Notes: generated by a model from the letters alone, not told the origin. A DNA stretch of 64,000 nt from RH-AL1 sp965277735 (GCA_965277735.1 CBDIDO010000003.1:1984001-2048000); one strand, 5' to 3'. Counted from the stretch's first letter, positions 32,026 to 40,669 are shown. Numbers and translations are program-made.

Positions 32026-32098
32026 AACGATGTCTCGTCGCCAACGCAGCGGGGGGCTAATTAGACCTCGTTCTGTCGAATATAGGCCGCAGGCTGAT

Positions 32099-32275
32099 AT
32101 GTTCGGACACAAAGCTCTTCAGATCCTAGCCGTCGCCTTGTTCGTCGCGATCATGTTCGGCCTGCGGGTGTTCGTGGTCAGCATGCCGGCAATGTTCGTC
32201 CACGGCTTTGTCGCCGGGATGCTCTTCACCGTCGTCGGACTGTGGCTCGGTTCGGACGACAAGCGCCTATGGTGA
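32099..32275 (+). CDS. Small two-span membrane protein
   Basis: The 58-residue product MFGHKALQILAVALFVAIMFGLRVF... has two hydrophobic spans (residues about 7-24 and 30-50) and a charged end GSDDKRLW. Its 3' end overlaps the convergent virion-type gene by 9 bp. Ribosome-binding signals are weak. Such size and topology recall phage holins, especially beside a peptidoglycan hydrolase gene, but this is a guess. Confidence 0.5.
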   Translation: MFGHKALQILAVALFVAIMFGLRVFVVSMPAMFVHGFVAGMLFTVVGLWLGSDDKRLW

Positions 32276-35080
32276 GCCGGCCGGCAATCCGTCCTGCACG
32301 GCGAACGCCCCCGGATACATCCGCTTCCCGCCTTGGGTCATCAGCAGGTTCGTTCCAGCCGTCACGCCACGATCCATGACAGACGCCAACGCACCTGCGC
32401 CGTTTGACCGCCCGAGAGCGCCCATAAGCTGATTGATGAGCATGTCTCGCGGATCGCCCTGAAGCGACATCGCCTGGCCGAGCTCCTCGCGCATCGGCCC
32501 GCGATTGGCGCCGGAGACCGCCCGCAGCAGCGGGTTGACGATGAAGTTTCTGCCGGCTTGAAGCGCGGCGCCCGTGGCCGTCGTCCCGAGCATGTTGACG
32601 TTCGGCGTGTCGGCGTCAGCCATGCCTTTTTCTGCGACCAAGCGCGCGGCGGTCTGCGGTCCTTTCAGGACGTCGTTGCGCGTGTTGGCGAAGGTGCCTT
32701 CGCGGTCAACCGCGTCGACGAGGCCTTGCGTCGGTTCGGCTCCGAACGCGGTCGCGAGCTTGTTCGTGTTCCAGCCGCCTTCGCCTTGGAGAGCGCGGCG
32801 GAGCGCAGCCGGGTCGTTCGCCTGGGTGCCGACAAGCCGATCGATCTCGCCTCGAGCACCCTTGTTCAACGCGATCTGCTCGCCCGGCGTCATGTTGGCC
32901 ATGTTGTCGGCGAAGGACGTCGGCGTGATGCCGGTCTTGCCGCTCATCAGCATGTTCGTGCCCTGCCGGACCGCGTCGGCGCGCGCGGCGAGCGCCGCCG
33001 AGGCCGCGTCGGCCTGGGCCATGCCGGGTACCTGCGATTTCAATGCATCGTCGAGCGCGCCGCGCACCGCGCCGAGCGACCCGTTGGCGCGCGAGATTGA
33101 GCCCTGCTGAACGCCGAGCCCTGGCGCACTACCATCCATCAGCCCGTCGATCTCCTGGCGGATGTTGTGGAGGTACTGCGAGCCGGTGAAGTACGCCGGC
33201 GGCTGCGCGGCGGTCGTGTCGGTCGCCGGCACGGCATCTCGGGCCACTAGCGAGCCGCGCAGGTTGCGCAGCGCCGTTGCCTGGGCGCCGGTCGCGATCG
33301 GGTTGGTCGGCGTCCCGAGGTGGCTGTCGATGAGGTTGACGACATCCGAAGTGTCGACGGGGACGTTCTGCCCGTGGACCGCGCCGTAGTTCGCAGCGTC
33401 GGTCGCGCCGCGCTGCGCAAGGATCGAGTTCGTCACCTGCTGCGGATCCTCGGCAGGCCCAAGCAGATGATCCAGATCAGTCCCCAGGCGACCGGTGGCG
33501 CCGCCGTACCGCGTGTCGAGCATGTTCGTAAGCGCCGTCTTGCCGGCGCCCGGCTGAAGCGCTGCGCCCTGGGCAACGCCAAGCATGGACGGCCCGGCGT
33601 CGGCCAGCGACGCTTCAGGCCCCAGGCGCATCAGATTGGCCTGTACGGCGTCAGGCGTATCCGCGCGCAAGGCGTTCACGAGGTAACGCGTCGCGGCGCC
33701 TCCCATGCCGTCGGCATTCGGCGTCATGAGCCGATTGGCGAGTGCGCCGACGGTCGAGCCGATGGCTTTGCCGGCGATAGGTCCGGCAGCGCCTGTCAAA
33801 AAGCCGAGCTCGGCACCACCAGCAATGCTGTTTCCTCGAGCTGCTGCGTCGGCGCCGCCAATGAGCGCGTTCGTCCCGCCGCCCATGATCATGCGGCCGA
33901 GCACCGGCGCGCCGCTTATGCCAAACGCACCAGGGGCCGCCATCATAGCGGGCGCGGTGCCGGCGACCGAACCCGCAACGTTCAACGCCGTATTCGCGAC
34001 CGGGTGCTGCGAAGCGAAGCTCGCGTCCATGCGCTGCTGCTGCATCAACGCGTTGTTATACCGATCCCCCCACGTCGCGCCTTGAAGCTGATCGGGCGGC
34101 GCGAAAAGGCTATTCGCGACGGGCGCGACGGTGGCGTTCAGCGCGGCGTCGGCCTTGTTCAGCAAGCCGCCGATGATCGGCACACCGGTTCCGACCGCGC
34201 GCACGGCGTCGTTGACGCCAATCGGCGTCGAGGACACCGCAGGGGCCGCCTGAGCGACGGGAGCGGGCGCCGCGGCCCCCGGCATGACACTGGGGTCAAT
34301 GCCCCATTCCTTGGCGAAAGCGGCGTTCGCATCCGCCGAAGATGGAGCGGCAACCGGCGCCGAGGCCGCGGGGGCAAACGACACTCCCGGCGCGGCGGCC
34401 GGCGCGGCAGGCGCCGACTTCGGCATAACGCTCGGGTCGATGCCCCACTCTTTGGCAAAGGCGGCGTTTGCGTCAGAGGCTTGGGGCATCGGCTGTCCTT
34501 GGCTCGGCGCGGCGGGCGGCGCGGCCGCTGGCGGCCCATCGGCGTAGGCGAGGGCGGGAAGGCCGGTGCCGCCCAAATTCCCGTCGGGGCCGTCATTGTT
34601 CGGCTTCGGCGCCAGCAACGAGCTGCCGTTCGCGGGGCCGTTCGGCGCGAAAAAGATGTGGCCGCCGATGACCGCCGTCGGCTTCTGGCCACTCGCCCAG
34701 CTCGGCGCGGCGCGGCCCATCGCCTGCTGCGCGACGGGGGCGTAAAAATTCGTCGCCCCATTGGTCGGATCGGGAATGTCACCGGACAAGACGCCCTGGA
34801 CGATTGCCGCCGCGTGCTTGTACGCCGGTGTCTGCGGCGACGTGGTGTAGAACGCCGACGAGCGATTACCCGTCGGTTCGAACTGCGGGCGCGGCGTATT
34901 GCTGCCGGCCATGACGATCTCGGTCGGCGAGTCGCCGTAATTGCCCGCCGCGAGGCGATTCAGGATGACGTGTGCGACGCCGGCCTGGCCGTCGTCGGGC
35001 TCGCTCTGGGCTTCCCCGACGACGGCGCGCGTCATCGCGTCAAGATCCGCCGGCGTCGGGCTGAAGGAAGAATCGGCCAT
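32267..35080 (-). CDS. SleB-type cell wall hydrolase fused to a long virion-like protein
   Basis: The N-terminal domain (residues about 10-150: LDAMTRAVVGEAQSEPDDGQAGVAHVILNR) is a SleB/Hydrolase_2 peptidoglycan hydrolase with the usual catalytic Glu in VVGEA. An Ala/Pro-rich linker holds two copies of ANAAFAKEWGIDPSVMP (around 205 and 253). A 600-residue alpha-helical, Ala-rich part follows, with segments such as LHNIRQEIDGLMD and KGARGEIDRLVG that resemble phage internal or ejection proteins. It is third in a tight operon after the small-terminase-like gene (TAATG overlap). It is probably used for cell-wall penetration or lysis. Confidence 0.75.
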   Translation of the reverse strand: MADSSFSPTPADLDAMTRAVVGEAQSEPDDGQAGVAHVILNRLAAGNYGDSPTEIVMAGSNTPRPQFEPTGNRSSAFYTTSPQTPAYKHAAAIVQGVLSGDIPDPTNGATNFYAPVAQQAMGRAAPSWASGQKPTAVIGGHIFFAPNGPANGSSLLAPKPNNDGPDGNLGGTGLPALAYADGPPAAAPPAAPSQGQPMPQASDANAAFAKEWGIDPSVMPKSAPAAPAAAPGVSFAPAASAPVAAPSSADANAAFAKEWGIDPSVMPGAAAPAPVAQAAPAVSSTPIGVNDAVRAVGTGVPIIGGLLNKADAALNATVAPVANSLFAPPDQLQGATWGDRYNNALMQQQRMDASFASQHPVANTALNVAGSVAGTAPAMMAAPGAFGISGAPVLGRMIMGGGTNALIGGADAAARGNSIAGGAELGFLTGAAGPIAGKAIGSTVGALANRLMTPNADGMGGAATRYLVNALRADTPDAVQANLMRLGPEASLADAGPSMLGVAQGAALQPGAGKTALTNMLDTRYGGATGRLGTDLDHLLGPAEDPQQVTNSILAQRGATDAANYGAVHGQNVPVDTSDVVNLIDSHLGTPTNPIATGAQATALRNLRGSLVARDAVPATDTTAAQPPAYFTGSQYLHNIRQEIDGLMDGSAPGLGVQQGSISRANGSLGAVRGALDDALKSQVPGMAQADAASAALAARADAVRQGTNMLMSGKTGITPTSFADNMANMTPGEQIALNKGARGEIDRLVGTQANDPAALRRALQGEGGWNTNKLATAFGAEPTQGLVDAVDREGTFANTRNDVLKGPQTAARLVAEKGMADADTPNVNMLGTTATGAALQAGRNFIVNPLLRAVSGANRGPMREELGQAMSLQGDPRDMLINQLMGALGRSNGAGALASVMDRGVTAGTNLLMTQGGKRMYPGAFAVQDGLPAGSP

Positions 35081-35532
35081 TATGTCCCCGCTCGGATGTA
35101 GCCGCGTTGTTCGGCAAGCTGGATCGCGCTTTGGAGTTGACCGCGTTCGTCGGGCGCAAGGCTCCAGAAGAGCTCGTTGCGTTCGGCCGGCGTCATGTGG
35201 ACGAACCGGTACACGCGCGGGTCATACGTCTCGTTGAACCACTTCTCGAAGGTCTCGAAGTTGGCGTCAGGCCCGTTCTCTTGCTTGAAGTGCTGCCACG
35301 CGCGGCTCTTGGCCGCCAACGCGTCTCGGTTGCCTTTGAGCATCTGCGCGATTTGACGTTCGCTCGGGAAGCCGAGCGCAACATGAGCGCCAGTCGCGGG
35401 ATTGAAGGCGGCTGGGCTCTTCAACAGCCCAGAAGCCGTCGCGACGGCGGCTTCTGTAATCCGAGCGACGCGACTGGCGTGAGCCTCGAGGCTCGACCTC
35501 GAGGCCGAGGTGATGTCGTACGTCGCAACCAT
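35080..35532 (-). CDS. Phage-type hypothetical protein
   Basis: The 150-residue helical protein contains GFPSERQIAQMLKGNRDALAAKSRAWQHFKQ and YRFVHMTPAERNELFWSLAPDERGQLQ. It is coupled on both sides, with TGATG to the upstream small-terminase-like gene and TAATG to the virion-type gene. That position suggests a structural or internal virion partner. No named family is recognised. Confidence 0.65.
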   Translation of the reverse strand: MVATYDITSASRSSLEAHASRVARITEAAVATASGLLKSPAAFNPATGAHVALGFPSERQIAQMLKGNRDALAAKSRAWQHFKQENGPDANFETFEKWFNETYDPRVYRFVHMTPAERNELFWSLAPDERGQLQSAIQLAEQRGYIRAGT

Positions 35533-36140
35533 CAGCGCGCGCCTACCGCGGTGGCCGCCGGATCTTCACGAGCGAGCAGCAGCGCCAACGCGGCCTTGCG
35601 GCGCTCCGGCGTCAGGTTCTCCGAGGTCAGCGGCTTTTCCGGTTCGACCGTGTCTACATTGAAGGCTTGCCGCTCAATCGCAACGAGGGTCTTCATTGCG
35701 GTCGACAGGCTCTGAATCATCGACGTGCGCACCGGGGCCGTCAGGTCGGTGCTCGGATCGCGGAGTTCGTCGAGGAGCTTCTGAACCACGTCGCGAGCGG
35801 TACCAGCCTGCTTGCGGTGCGCCAGAACAATGTCGACGACACGGGTCGCACTATCCTCAACGGCCTTCTCAATCTGCTCCGGAGGAAGCGAACGCGACTC
35901 GGGGAGCGCCAGGATCTCGTTGGCGCGACGGCGCACCTGGCCCATGAGATCGCGGGTCCAGCCTTCTTGTCGAGCACGCTTGCCGATGCCGGCGTGCGAG
36001 ACGTCGAAGAGCTTGCCGATCTCACGAACGGACAACTGGCCTGTCCGATACTCTCGCTCGACAGCTTCCCAGTCGATTGATCGCCTCGAGATGCCTTCGC
36101 GCTTCTCGCTGTGTCGCAGATTGTCGTTGGCGTCAGCCAT
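35532..36140 (-). CDS. Small-terminase-like HTH protein
   Basis: Residues about 23-60 (IDWEAVEREYRTGQLSVREIGKLFDVSHAGIGKRARQEGWTRD) form the helix-turn-helix typical of phage terminase small subunits that read the packaging site. A long helical oligomerisation region follows (DSATRVVDIVLAHRKQAGTARDVVQKLLDELRD). The ATG is at 36140. It heads a three-gene coupled operon. No large terminase gene is present in the island, so any packaging would need a helper's motor. A simple HTH regulator is the alternative. Confidence 0.65.
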   Translation of the reverse strand: MADANDNLRHSEKREGISRRSIDWEAVEREYRTGQLSVREIGKLFDVSHAGIGKRARQEGWTRDLMGQVRRRANEILALPESRSLPPEQIEKAVEDSATRVVDIVLAHRKQAGTARDVVQKLLDELRDPSTDLTAPVRTSMIQSLSTAMKTLVAIERQAFNVDTVEPEKPLTSENLTPERRKAALALLLAREDPAATAVGAR

Positions 36141-36334
36141 GGTGTAGCCTGATGGAAGTTCATTCGGACCGTCACGCGCTTCCGGCGTCGTGATCGGCTT
36201 CCATCGCCCGTCGATGGTGCTTCCGGGCTTTCCTCGGCTTGACCCAACCGGCGGGGATCATCTCGATCAGCGTCGCGGCGCCTGTCGTCCGCGGTCTTGC
36301 CAGGCTTCGTCTCGGCGATACCTCGCCGTGAGGT

Positions 36335-36384
36335 CTACGTTCGTCGCGTGCATCGGCCACTACGTTCGTCGCGTGCATCGGCCA
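36335..36384. repeat. Tandem 25-bp direct duplication
   Basis: Two exact adjacent 25-bp units (36335-36359 and 36360-36384) begin CTACGTTCGTCG and end CATCGGCCA. They lie between the 50-bp repeat and the small-terminase-like gene, where they could be a packaging-site or regulatory duplication, or just slippage. Confidence 0.75.
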
Positions 36385-36390
36385 AGCATA

Positions 36391-36440
36391 TGCGCAGAAT
36401 GGTCGCTCAGTCCTGGTGCGTATCCAGTCGGCTGTGAACC
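36391..36440 (-). promoter_or_regulatory. 50-bp repeat, copy A (upstream of packaging operon)
   Basis: Read on the minus strand it begins GGTTCACAGCC, has GGATACGCACC in the middle, and ends TCTGCGCA. It matches copy B (39664-39713) at 42 of 50 positions without gaps. It lies 251 bp before the small-terminase-like ATG, and both copies have the same orientation relative to the downstream operon. Confidence 0.6.
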
Positions 36441-36693
36441 GCTCAAGCCCTGCTTGGTGGGTGTCGCCCATTCTGGAGACACCCCATTCACCCATGGCAT
36501 CCAGCATTTTTCGAATGTCGCGCAGGACGAGGTCGTGCGATCTCGCCGGTCAATTCGGCGAGCGCTCATGCCCTCAAGGATGCTTCAGCAATGCGCGACG
36601 GTAGGTGCGGTCGTATTTTAAGACGCGGCCATAGATTGCTCTCTAATTTTAAGACGCTCGGTTCGCAGGCTGTCCAAAGTCGGCGTTCATTTC

Positions 36694-36880
36694 CGCTCGC
36701 TTTGAATGTTTACACCATAAACAAGACCTGAGTTTCTGACCCGATCTTGAATGCGAGCGAAGCGAGCGCGGGGTGTCCTAAAGAGACACTCCCGCTCGCT
36801 TTTCGCGCTCGCTTCCAATCTCCTGATCCAAACCGAGCGCGCTCGCATCCCGCTCGCTTATGTTCACTTGGTGCTCGCTT
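36694..36880. repeat. Iteron-like CGCTCGCTT array (candidate replication origin)
   Basis: CGCTCGCTT occurs at 36694, 36793, 36806 and 36851. A TGCTCGCTT occurs at 36872, an inverted AAGCGAGC at 36760, and a GCTCGCAT variant at 36841. The array straddles the 3' end of the primase-helicase gene and is next to an AT-rich stretch (36701-36750). This is the usual arrangement of a Rep-recognised origin in P4-like satellites and plasmids. Confidence 0.55.
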
Positions 36881-38976
36881 TCGTCCGATGAATTTAAGTC
36901 CGGCTTGTCTGCCGCTCTATCGTTCAAGTTAAAATTATCGGCTGCCTTATAAACCCGCTTACGACCGGCGCCGCGTTCGATTACTTCGCTGCGTTTCACC
37001 AAGGAATCGATGGCACGTCGATAGCTGGCCTTGTTCGACACGTCCGTCGACCTTGGGTTCTCCTTGAACCACGTTTCGACGAACAGATTTTGCAGATCGA
37101 TTCGGCCGTGCCACTCGCCTGGAGCTTCGTCCAGCAGGTCGAGCATGTGCTGCTCGTGCTTGCTGAGGTTGTCATCGGGCGTGTCCGCGAAATCCTCCTC
37201 TAGATCGCTGCCGGCTGCTTCTTCGGCATAGACCGCCGTCACCGGGTCGCCTTCGACGTCATAGCCGAGCACGGCCTGTTTCTGTGCAAAAGTGAACACC
37301 TTGCCGCGGTCGAAGTCGCGCTGCTTGGTCTGTCGAATCGTGAAGCCGCCTCGAGTGTTGGCTTCGACAAGCAGCTCGGTGTCCAGGTCGCCGTTCAGGA
37401 CCGACGAGCCGCGCCCGCCCTTGGTCGCGTCCTTGCCCACATGGTGGATCACGATTGAGCAGCAGTCGAGCTCTTGAGAAATCAGGCGCAACGAGCCGAC
37501 TACGGTCGACATCATGTCGGTGGCGTTCTGGTCGCCGCCAGGCGTCGCCGTGGTCAACGTGTCGAAGAAGATCGCCCGCAGCTCGGTTTCGGGCTCGAGC
37601 GCCATTAAAGATTTTACCGCCGCGATGAAGGCGCCGACTTCCCCCCGAGACGTGAGGTTCGGAATTTTCGGCACCATGAAGAACGGGATGTCGCTCAAGC
37701 AGCCCTTGGCCTCGCGAATGGCCTGGACGCGGCCGCGGAAACCCTCAGCGCCTTCGCCGAGCGCGCAGATCACGGCGCCAGGCATGACGCGCCGACCGCA
37801 CCAGTCCTCGCCAGCGGCGATCGCGTAAGCCAAATGCGCTTCGGCCTGCGACTTGCCGGCGTTCGGAGCGCCGATCAGCCCGACCGTCGACACGCGCAGC
37901 ATCACGCCCTTGATCAGGTCGCGGCGCGCCAAGTCCGGCTTCATACTCGAGAAGCGTTCGAACTTGAACATATCCGGCGAGTGTGTCGGCTTGGGGTCGA
38001 ACGGATCGGCTTCCGCCTCGACGGGCTCGAAGTCGGTCGAGGGGTCTTTGCAGCCGGCCGAATTCGCCCCGTAGCGATAGGCGTTATCGACCTTGACCGA
38101 AAGCGCTTCGTAATCCCACGGTGGCGAGCAGCGATCGTTCCAGAGCGTCACCATCAGCTCTTGGCAGGCTAGGCTAGAGACGCCGAAGTCCTTGACGCCG
38201 GCCGCCACCTTGAATGTCGTGGCGTCGCCGCCGGCGCCCTGGACGGCGAGCGGGGCAATATCCTTCAGCCACGCTGAGGCGCGGTCCAGCGCGGGCTTGC
38301 TGTCGAGCAGACACAACACGTTCGCGTCGGCGCGCTCGATCGGCGCTCCGATGTCGTTGGCCAGCCATGGGGAGATCGTGCGCAGTGCGCCGCCACAGGC
38401 GACATAGGCGCGACCGTCGGCCATGGTGGAGCCCTCAGCAACCACGTAACCCCCGACACCGCGCGTATCGATGCCCGGCCCCAATCGCGAAGCGGACGTG
38501 CCTAGCGGCGCATCGGAGAAGAAGTACAGATGGAAGCCGCCCGATGGCGTGTCGACGCGCTTTGCGCCCTCCCTCCAGGCGTCCGGCGCGGAAATGTCGA
38601 TGCGCTCGAGAGTCTCCAAGCCCTTGCCGCCGTTTTTCACGTCAACGTCAAGGACGGTGAGGAAGCGACCAGCGCAGGCGCCAGTCGCAATTCCGATGTT
38701 GAAGTCGCGCTCATAGGCGATGTCGTTCACCGGGTCGTGCGACGACCACATCTTGCGCACGGTCTCGCAGTTAGCTGATGCGCGCTGCGGCCATCCGCCG
38801 ATGGCGGGGAGCTTGCCGCCCGGGACGAGCGGGAAGACCCTGTAGCCCTGGTCGGCAAGGGCCAGGGCGATCCGCAGCTTGGACGGTGTGCTCTCAACGT
38901 CATCGGGACTGGCGACGCGTTCCGAGTTCAGCACGTCTGATGAAGGCGGCAAGGCGCTCAAGGGAGCGTCCTCCAT
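36778..38976 (-). CDS. Bifunctional primase-polymerase / RepA-type helicase
   Basis: The N-terminal prim-pol domain (residues about 25-220) has the catalytic LDVDVKNGG and GGFHLYFF motifs. A RecA/RepA-like ATPase follows (about 330-560) with Walker A GAPNAGKSQ and Walker B AIFFDTLTTATPGGD, then HHVGKD. A C-terminal winged-helix (LLDEAPGEWHGRIDLQNLF...SYRRAIDSLVKRSEVIERG) and an acidic tail close the protein. It combines priming and unwinding for autonomous replication of the island. The ATG at 38976 (MEDAPLSALP) is chosen. Its 5' end overlaps the upstream gene, and iteron-like repeats lie at its 3' end. Confidence 0.85.
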   Translation of the reverse strand: MEDAPLSALPPSSDVLNSERVASPDDVESTPSKLRIALALADQGYRVFPLVPGGKLPAIGGWPQRASANCETVRKMWSSHDPVNDIAYERDFNIGIATGACAGRFLTVLDVDVKNGGKGLETLERIDISAPDAWREGAKRVDTPSGGFHLYFFSDAPLGTSASRLGPGIDTRGVGGYVVAEGSTMADGRAYVACGGALRTISPWLANDIGAPIERADANVLCLLDSKPALDRASAWLKDIAPLAVQGAGGDATTFKVAAGVKDFGVSSLACQELMVTLWNDRCSPPWDYEALSVKVDNAYRYGANSAGCKDPSTDFEPVEAEADPFDPKPTHSPDMFKFERFSSMKPDLARRDLIKGVMLRVSTVGLIGAPNAGKSQAEAHLAYAIAAGEDWCGRRVMPGAVICALGEGAEGFRGRVQAIREAKGCLSDIPFFMVPKIPNLTSRGEVGAFIAAVKSLMALEPETELRAIFFDTLTTATPGGDQNATDMMSTVVGSLRLISQELDCCSIVIHHVGKDATKGGRGSSVLNGDLDTELLVEANTRGGFTIRQTKQRDFDRGKVFTFAQKQAVLGYDVEGDPVTAVYAEEAAGSDLEEDFADTPDDNLSKHEQHMLDLLDEAPGEWHGRIDLQNLFVETWFKENPRSTDVSNKASYRRAIDSLVKRSEVIERGAGRKRVYKAADNFNLNDRAADKPDLNSSDESEHQVNISERDASALGLDQEIGSEREKRAGVSL

Positions 38977-39389
38977 CGGCCGAACCCGCACCAGTCTTTG
39001 CCAATCGCATGGACGCCGGAATTAAAGCCCAACGCCGCGGCCACCCGTTCCACGCATTGCAAATCATAGCGATTCGGGTTGCCGGGCCATTCCACAATGA
39101 GCCTGGGTCCGGCGATGCGGACAGTTTCGGGACAATCTAACGGAGCCTCCTCGCGTTGGTGGTGGGACTGATCGATGAGACACTCACGCATCAAATTCGC
39201 GAGGCGATCATGCAAGAAATCGTCGAAGAGCTGATCAGCATTCCGACAAGCCGATGGCTCATCTTTGACGCGGGGGAAAGAAAACCAACCCCCGGTCAGA
39301 GGCTTAGTGTGAAATGCAAGGTCGGCATCCAGAAGTGCGTTTTCCGCGGCTTCGAGTTGATCGGGCGTGAGTTTGGTCGAGTTGCTCAT
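38958..39389 (-). CDS. Hypothetical protein upstream of the primase-helicase
   Basis: The 143-residue product starts MSNSTKLTPDQLEAAENALLDADLAF and has a mixed alpha/beta second half (ETVRIAGPRLIVEWPGNPNRYDLQCVERVAAALGF). It begins 3 bp after the excisionase-like gene's stop and overlaps the primase-helicase start, so it belongs to the replication operon. No family is recognised. Confidence 0.65.
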   Translation of the reverse strand: MSNSTKLTPDQLEAAENALLDADLAFHTKPLTGGWFSFPRVKDEPSACRNADQLFDDFLHDRLANLMRECLIDQSHHQREEAPLDCPETVRIAGPRLIVEWPGNPNRYDLQCVERVAAALGFNSGVHAIGKDWCGFGRWRTLP

Positions 39390-39391
39390 GA

Positions 39392-39613
39392 TCAAGCGAC
39401 CCTCTGCTGCTTCGAGGGTGCCCGTTCCGGCAGACTGTAAAACCAGTCGATCGCATCCTGGTGCAGGATCAAGAGCTTTCGCCCGAGATAGCGAGCCTTC
39501 AAACGACCGGCGCCGATCTCCTCGTGCATTTTCGTGTTGCCGATGTCGAAACACTGCTGGAAGGCTCGACTATCGTAGGCGACTTGAGCATCTCCTTGTG
39601 GGGGCAGCTTCAT
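39392..39613 (-). CDS. AlpA/excisionase-like DNA-binding protein
   Basis: The 73-residue protein has YDSRAFQQCFDIGNTKMHEEIGAGRLKARYLGRKLLILHQDAIDWFYSLP. This is the MerR-like winged HTH of phage excisionases and AlpA regulators, with the typical GRKxxI wing and a terminal helix. It heads the replication operon. The preceding region holds copy B of the 50-bp repeat. It is a second candidate directionality factor besides the gene at 25144. Confidence 0.75.
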   Translation of the reverse strand: MKLPPQGDAQVAYDSRAFQQCFDIGNTKMHEEIGAGRLKARYLGRKLLILHQDAIDWFYSLPERAPSKQQRVA

Positions 39614-39663
39614 GCTTGTTCTCCAAAGCCCGCAACAGTTCTTGCGGAACGAGGAGTTTTCTA

Positions 39664-39713
39664 AGCGCAGAGTGGTCTTTCAGTCGCGGTGCGTATCCTG
39701 TGGGCTGTGAACC
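39664..39713 (-). promoter_or_regulatory. 50-bp repeat, copy B (upstream of replication operon)
   Basis: This copy lies 51 bp before the excisionase-like ATG, in the same orientation relative to the gene as copy A. GGTTCACAGCC, GGATACGCACC, GACTGA and GACCA-n-TCTGCGC blocks are conserved between copies, with substitutions clustered between blocks. A shared activator- or repressor-binding promoter element is the simplest reading. Confidence 0.6.
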
Positions 39714-39733
39714 ACTAACTACGGCCGGCACCG

Positions 39734-40663
39734 CTACGGCGCGGTCATGCTTTTTTCCATCTTTCGAAATTCGATATAGTCCTCGGCTGCGCGGTCGAGA
39801 GCTTTGACCCCGTAAAGTGCCTCGAACCATTTCATACTGGCTCGCTCTGCCACGGTGAGCGGGTCTTTCGGGTCGTTTTGGCGCTCCTTTTCAAGAGCGT
39901 GCTTCATGTGCGAAGCCGAATTGCGAGCAAACTCGATGGTGCGACCCACCACCAACGCGCCAAGGTCTCGCGGCAAGCGCTTTTCCCAAGTACGCAGAGT
40001 CTCACGGTCGACCCCGGCTCTTTTGGCGACGAGATCAAGCGCTAAACCCACTTTGCCTTTGCCATAAACAACGCTGCGAAAACGGGCTAACGCAATTAGG
40101 CGAAGCTGAAGGTGCCGTTCTTGATATCGGACTTTGTCACCGGCATGCTTCCTTGCCCTGGCTAGCATGGGCACGGTCTCTCCGAAGGCCAACGCATCCA
40201 AGGCCTGAAAGCTTTCGAAACGAAACCACTCCGGTCCGCCGCCGGAGCCGCAAAAGAGCAAATTACGTAGAAGGGTTCGCTTCTGATCCGCCGTCAAAGA
40301 GGGGCGATCCCCGTGAAGCTTGCTTCCGGCGCGCTCGTGGTCGTGTCGATCCGCGGCCGCGAGGCTCTGTTTGTACTCGACGCTCTCTTGAGCGTTGTGG
40401 GGCTGGAGAGGCAGCATGCTCTCACCCGTCAGCGAAAGCCCACAAATGTGATCGATCGCCCATCCAGCGACGGCATCGACCAATTCCCCCGCCGTCTGAA
40501 GCGCTTCAAACGCCTCCTGATCTTTGCCCTTTGCGCTTGTAGGCCCCTTCGACGGATCCGTTCGCGCCGCCGCCTCAGCTAGTCCCTGGAGCAGCATATT
40601 GACGTAGCTGTCATGGGCCGCGGGCTCGAAGTCACGGGATCGATATTCTGGCTCGTCGGTCAT
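39734..40663 (-). CDS. Hypothetical HTH-containing protein next to the integrase
   Basis: The 309-residue protein has a helical C-terminal half with LALDLVAKRAGVDRETLRTWEKRLPRDLG. That segment reads as a helix-turn-helix suited to sequence-specific DNA binding. The first half contains DHICGLSLTGESMLPLQPHNAQES. The ATG at 40663 follows the integrase stop by 6 bp; a GTG at 40669 is an alternative start. No named family is recognised. Regulation of the island is plausible from its position. Confidence 0.7.
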   Translation of the reverse strand: MTDEPEYRSRDFEPAAHDSYVNMLLQGLAEAAARTDPSKGPTSAKGKDQEAFEALQTAGELVDAVAGWAIDHICGLSLTGESMLPLQPHNAQESVEYKQSLAAADRHDHERAGSKLHGDRPSLTADQKRTLLRNLLFCGSGGGPEWFRFESFQALDALAFGETVPMLARARKHAGDKVRYQERHLQLRLIALARFRSVVYGKGKVGLALDLVAKRAGVDRETLRTWEKRLPRDLGALVVGRTIEFARNSASHMKHALEKERQNDPKDPLTVAERASMKWFEALYGVKALDRAAEDYIEFRKMEKSMTAP

Positions 40664-40669
40664 CGCCAC

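Larger units (their letters stand above)
36141..36693. other. Intergenic region between replication and packaging modules
   Basis: This 550-bp stretch holds a tandem 25-bp duplication (36335-36384) and one copy of a 50-bp repeat (36391-36440) shared with the region before the excisionase-like gene. A frame on the minus strand (36172-36507) crosses both repeats and looks basic and low-complexity. I do not accept it as a gene. Confidence 0.5.

Noticed and set aside
33320..35101. 593-codon plus-strand frame opposite the virion-type gene
   Set aside because: It is a mirror frame with Arg/Gly/Ala bias. The minus strand carries a recognisable SleB domain and coupled operon.
36172..36507. 111-codon minus-strand frame between the replication and packaging modules
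   Set aside because: It reads through the 50-bp repeat and the 25-bp tandem duplication, is basic and low-complexity, and has no ribosome-binding signal.
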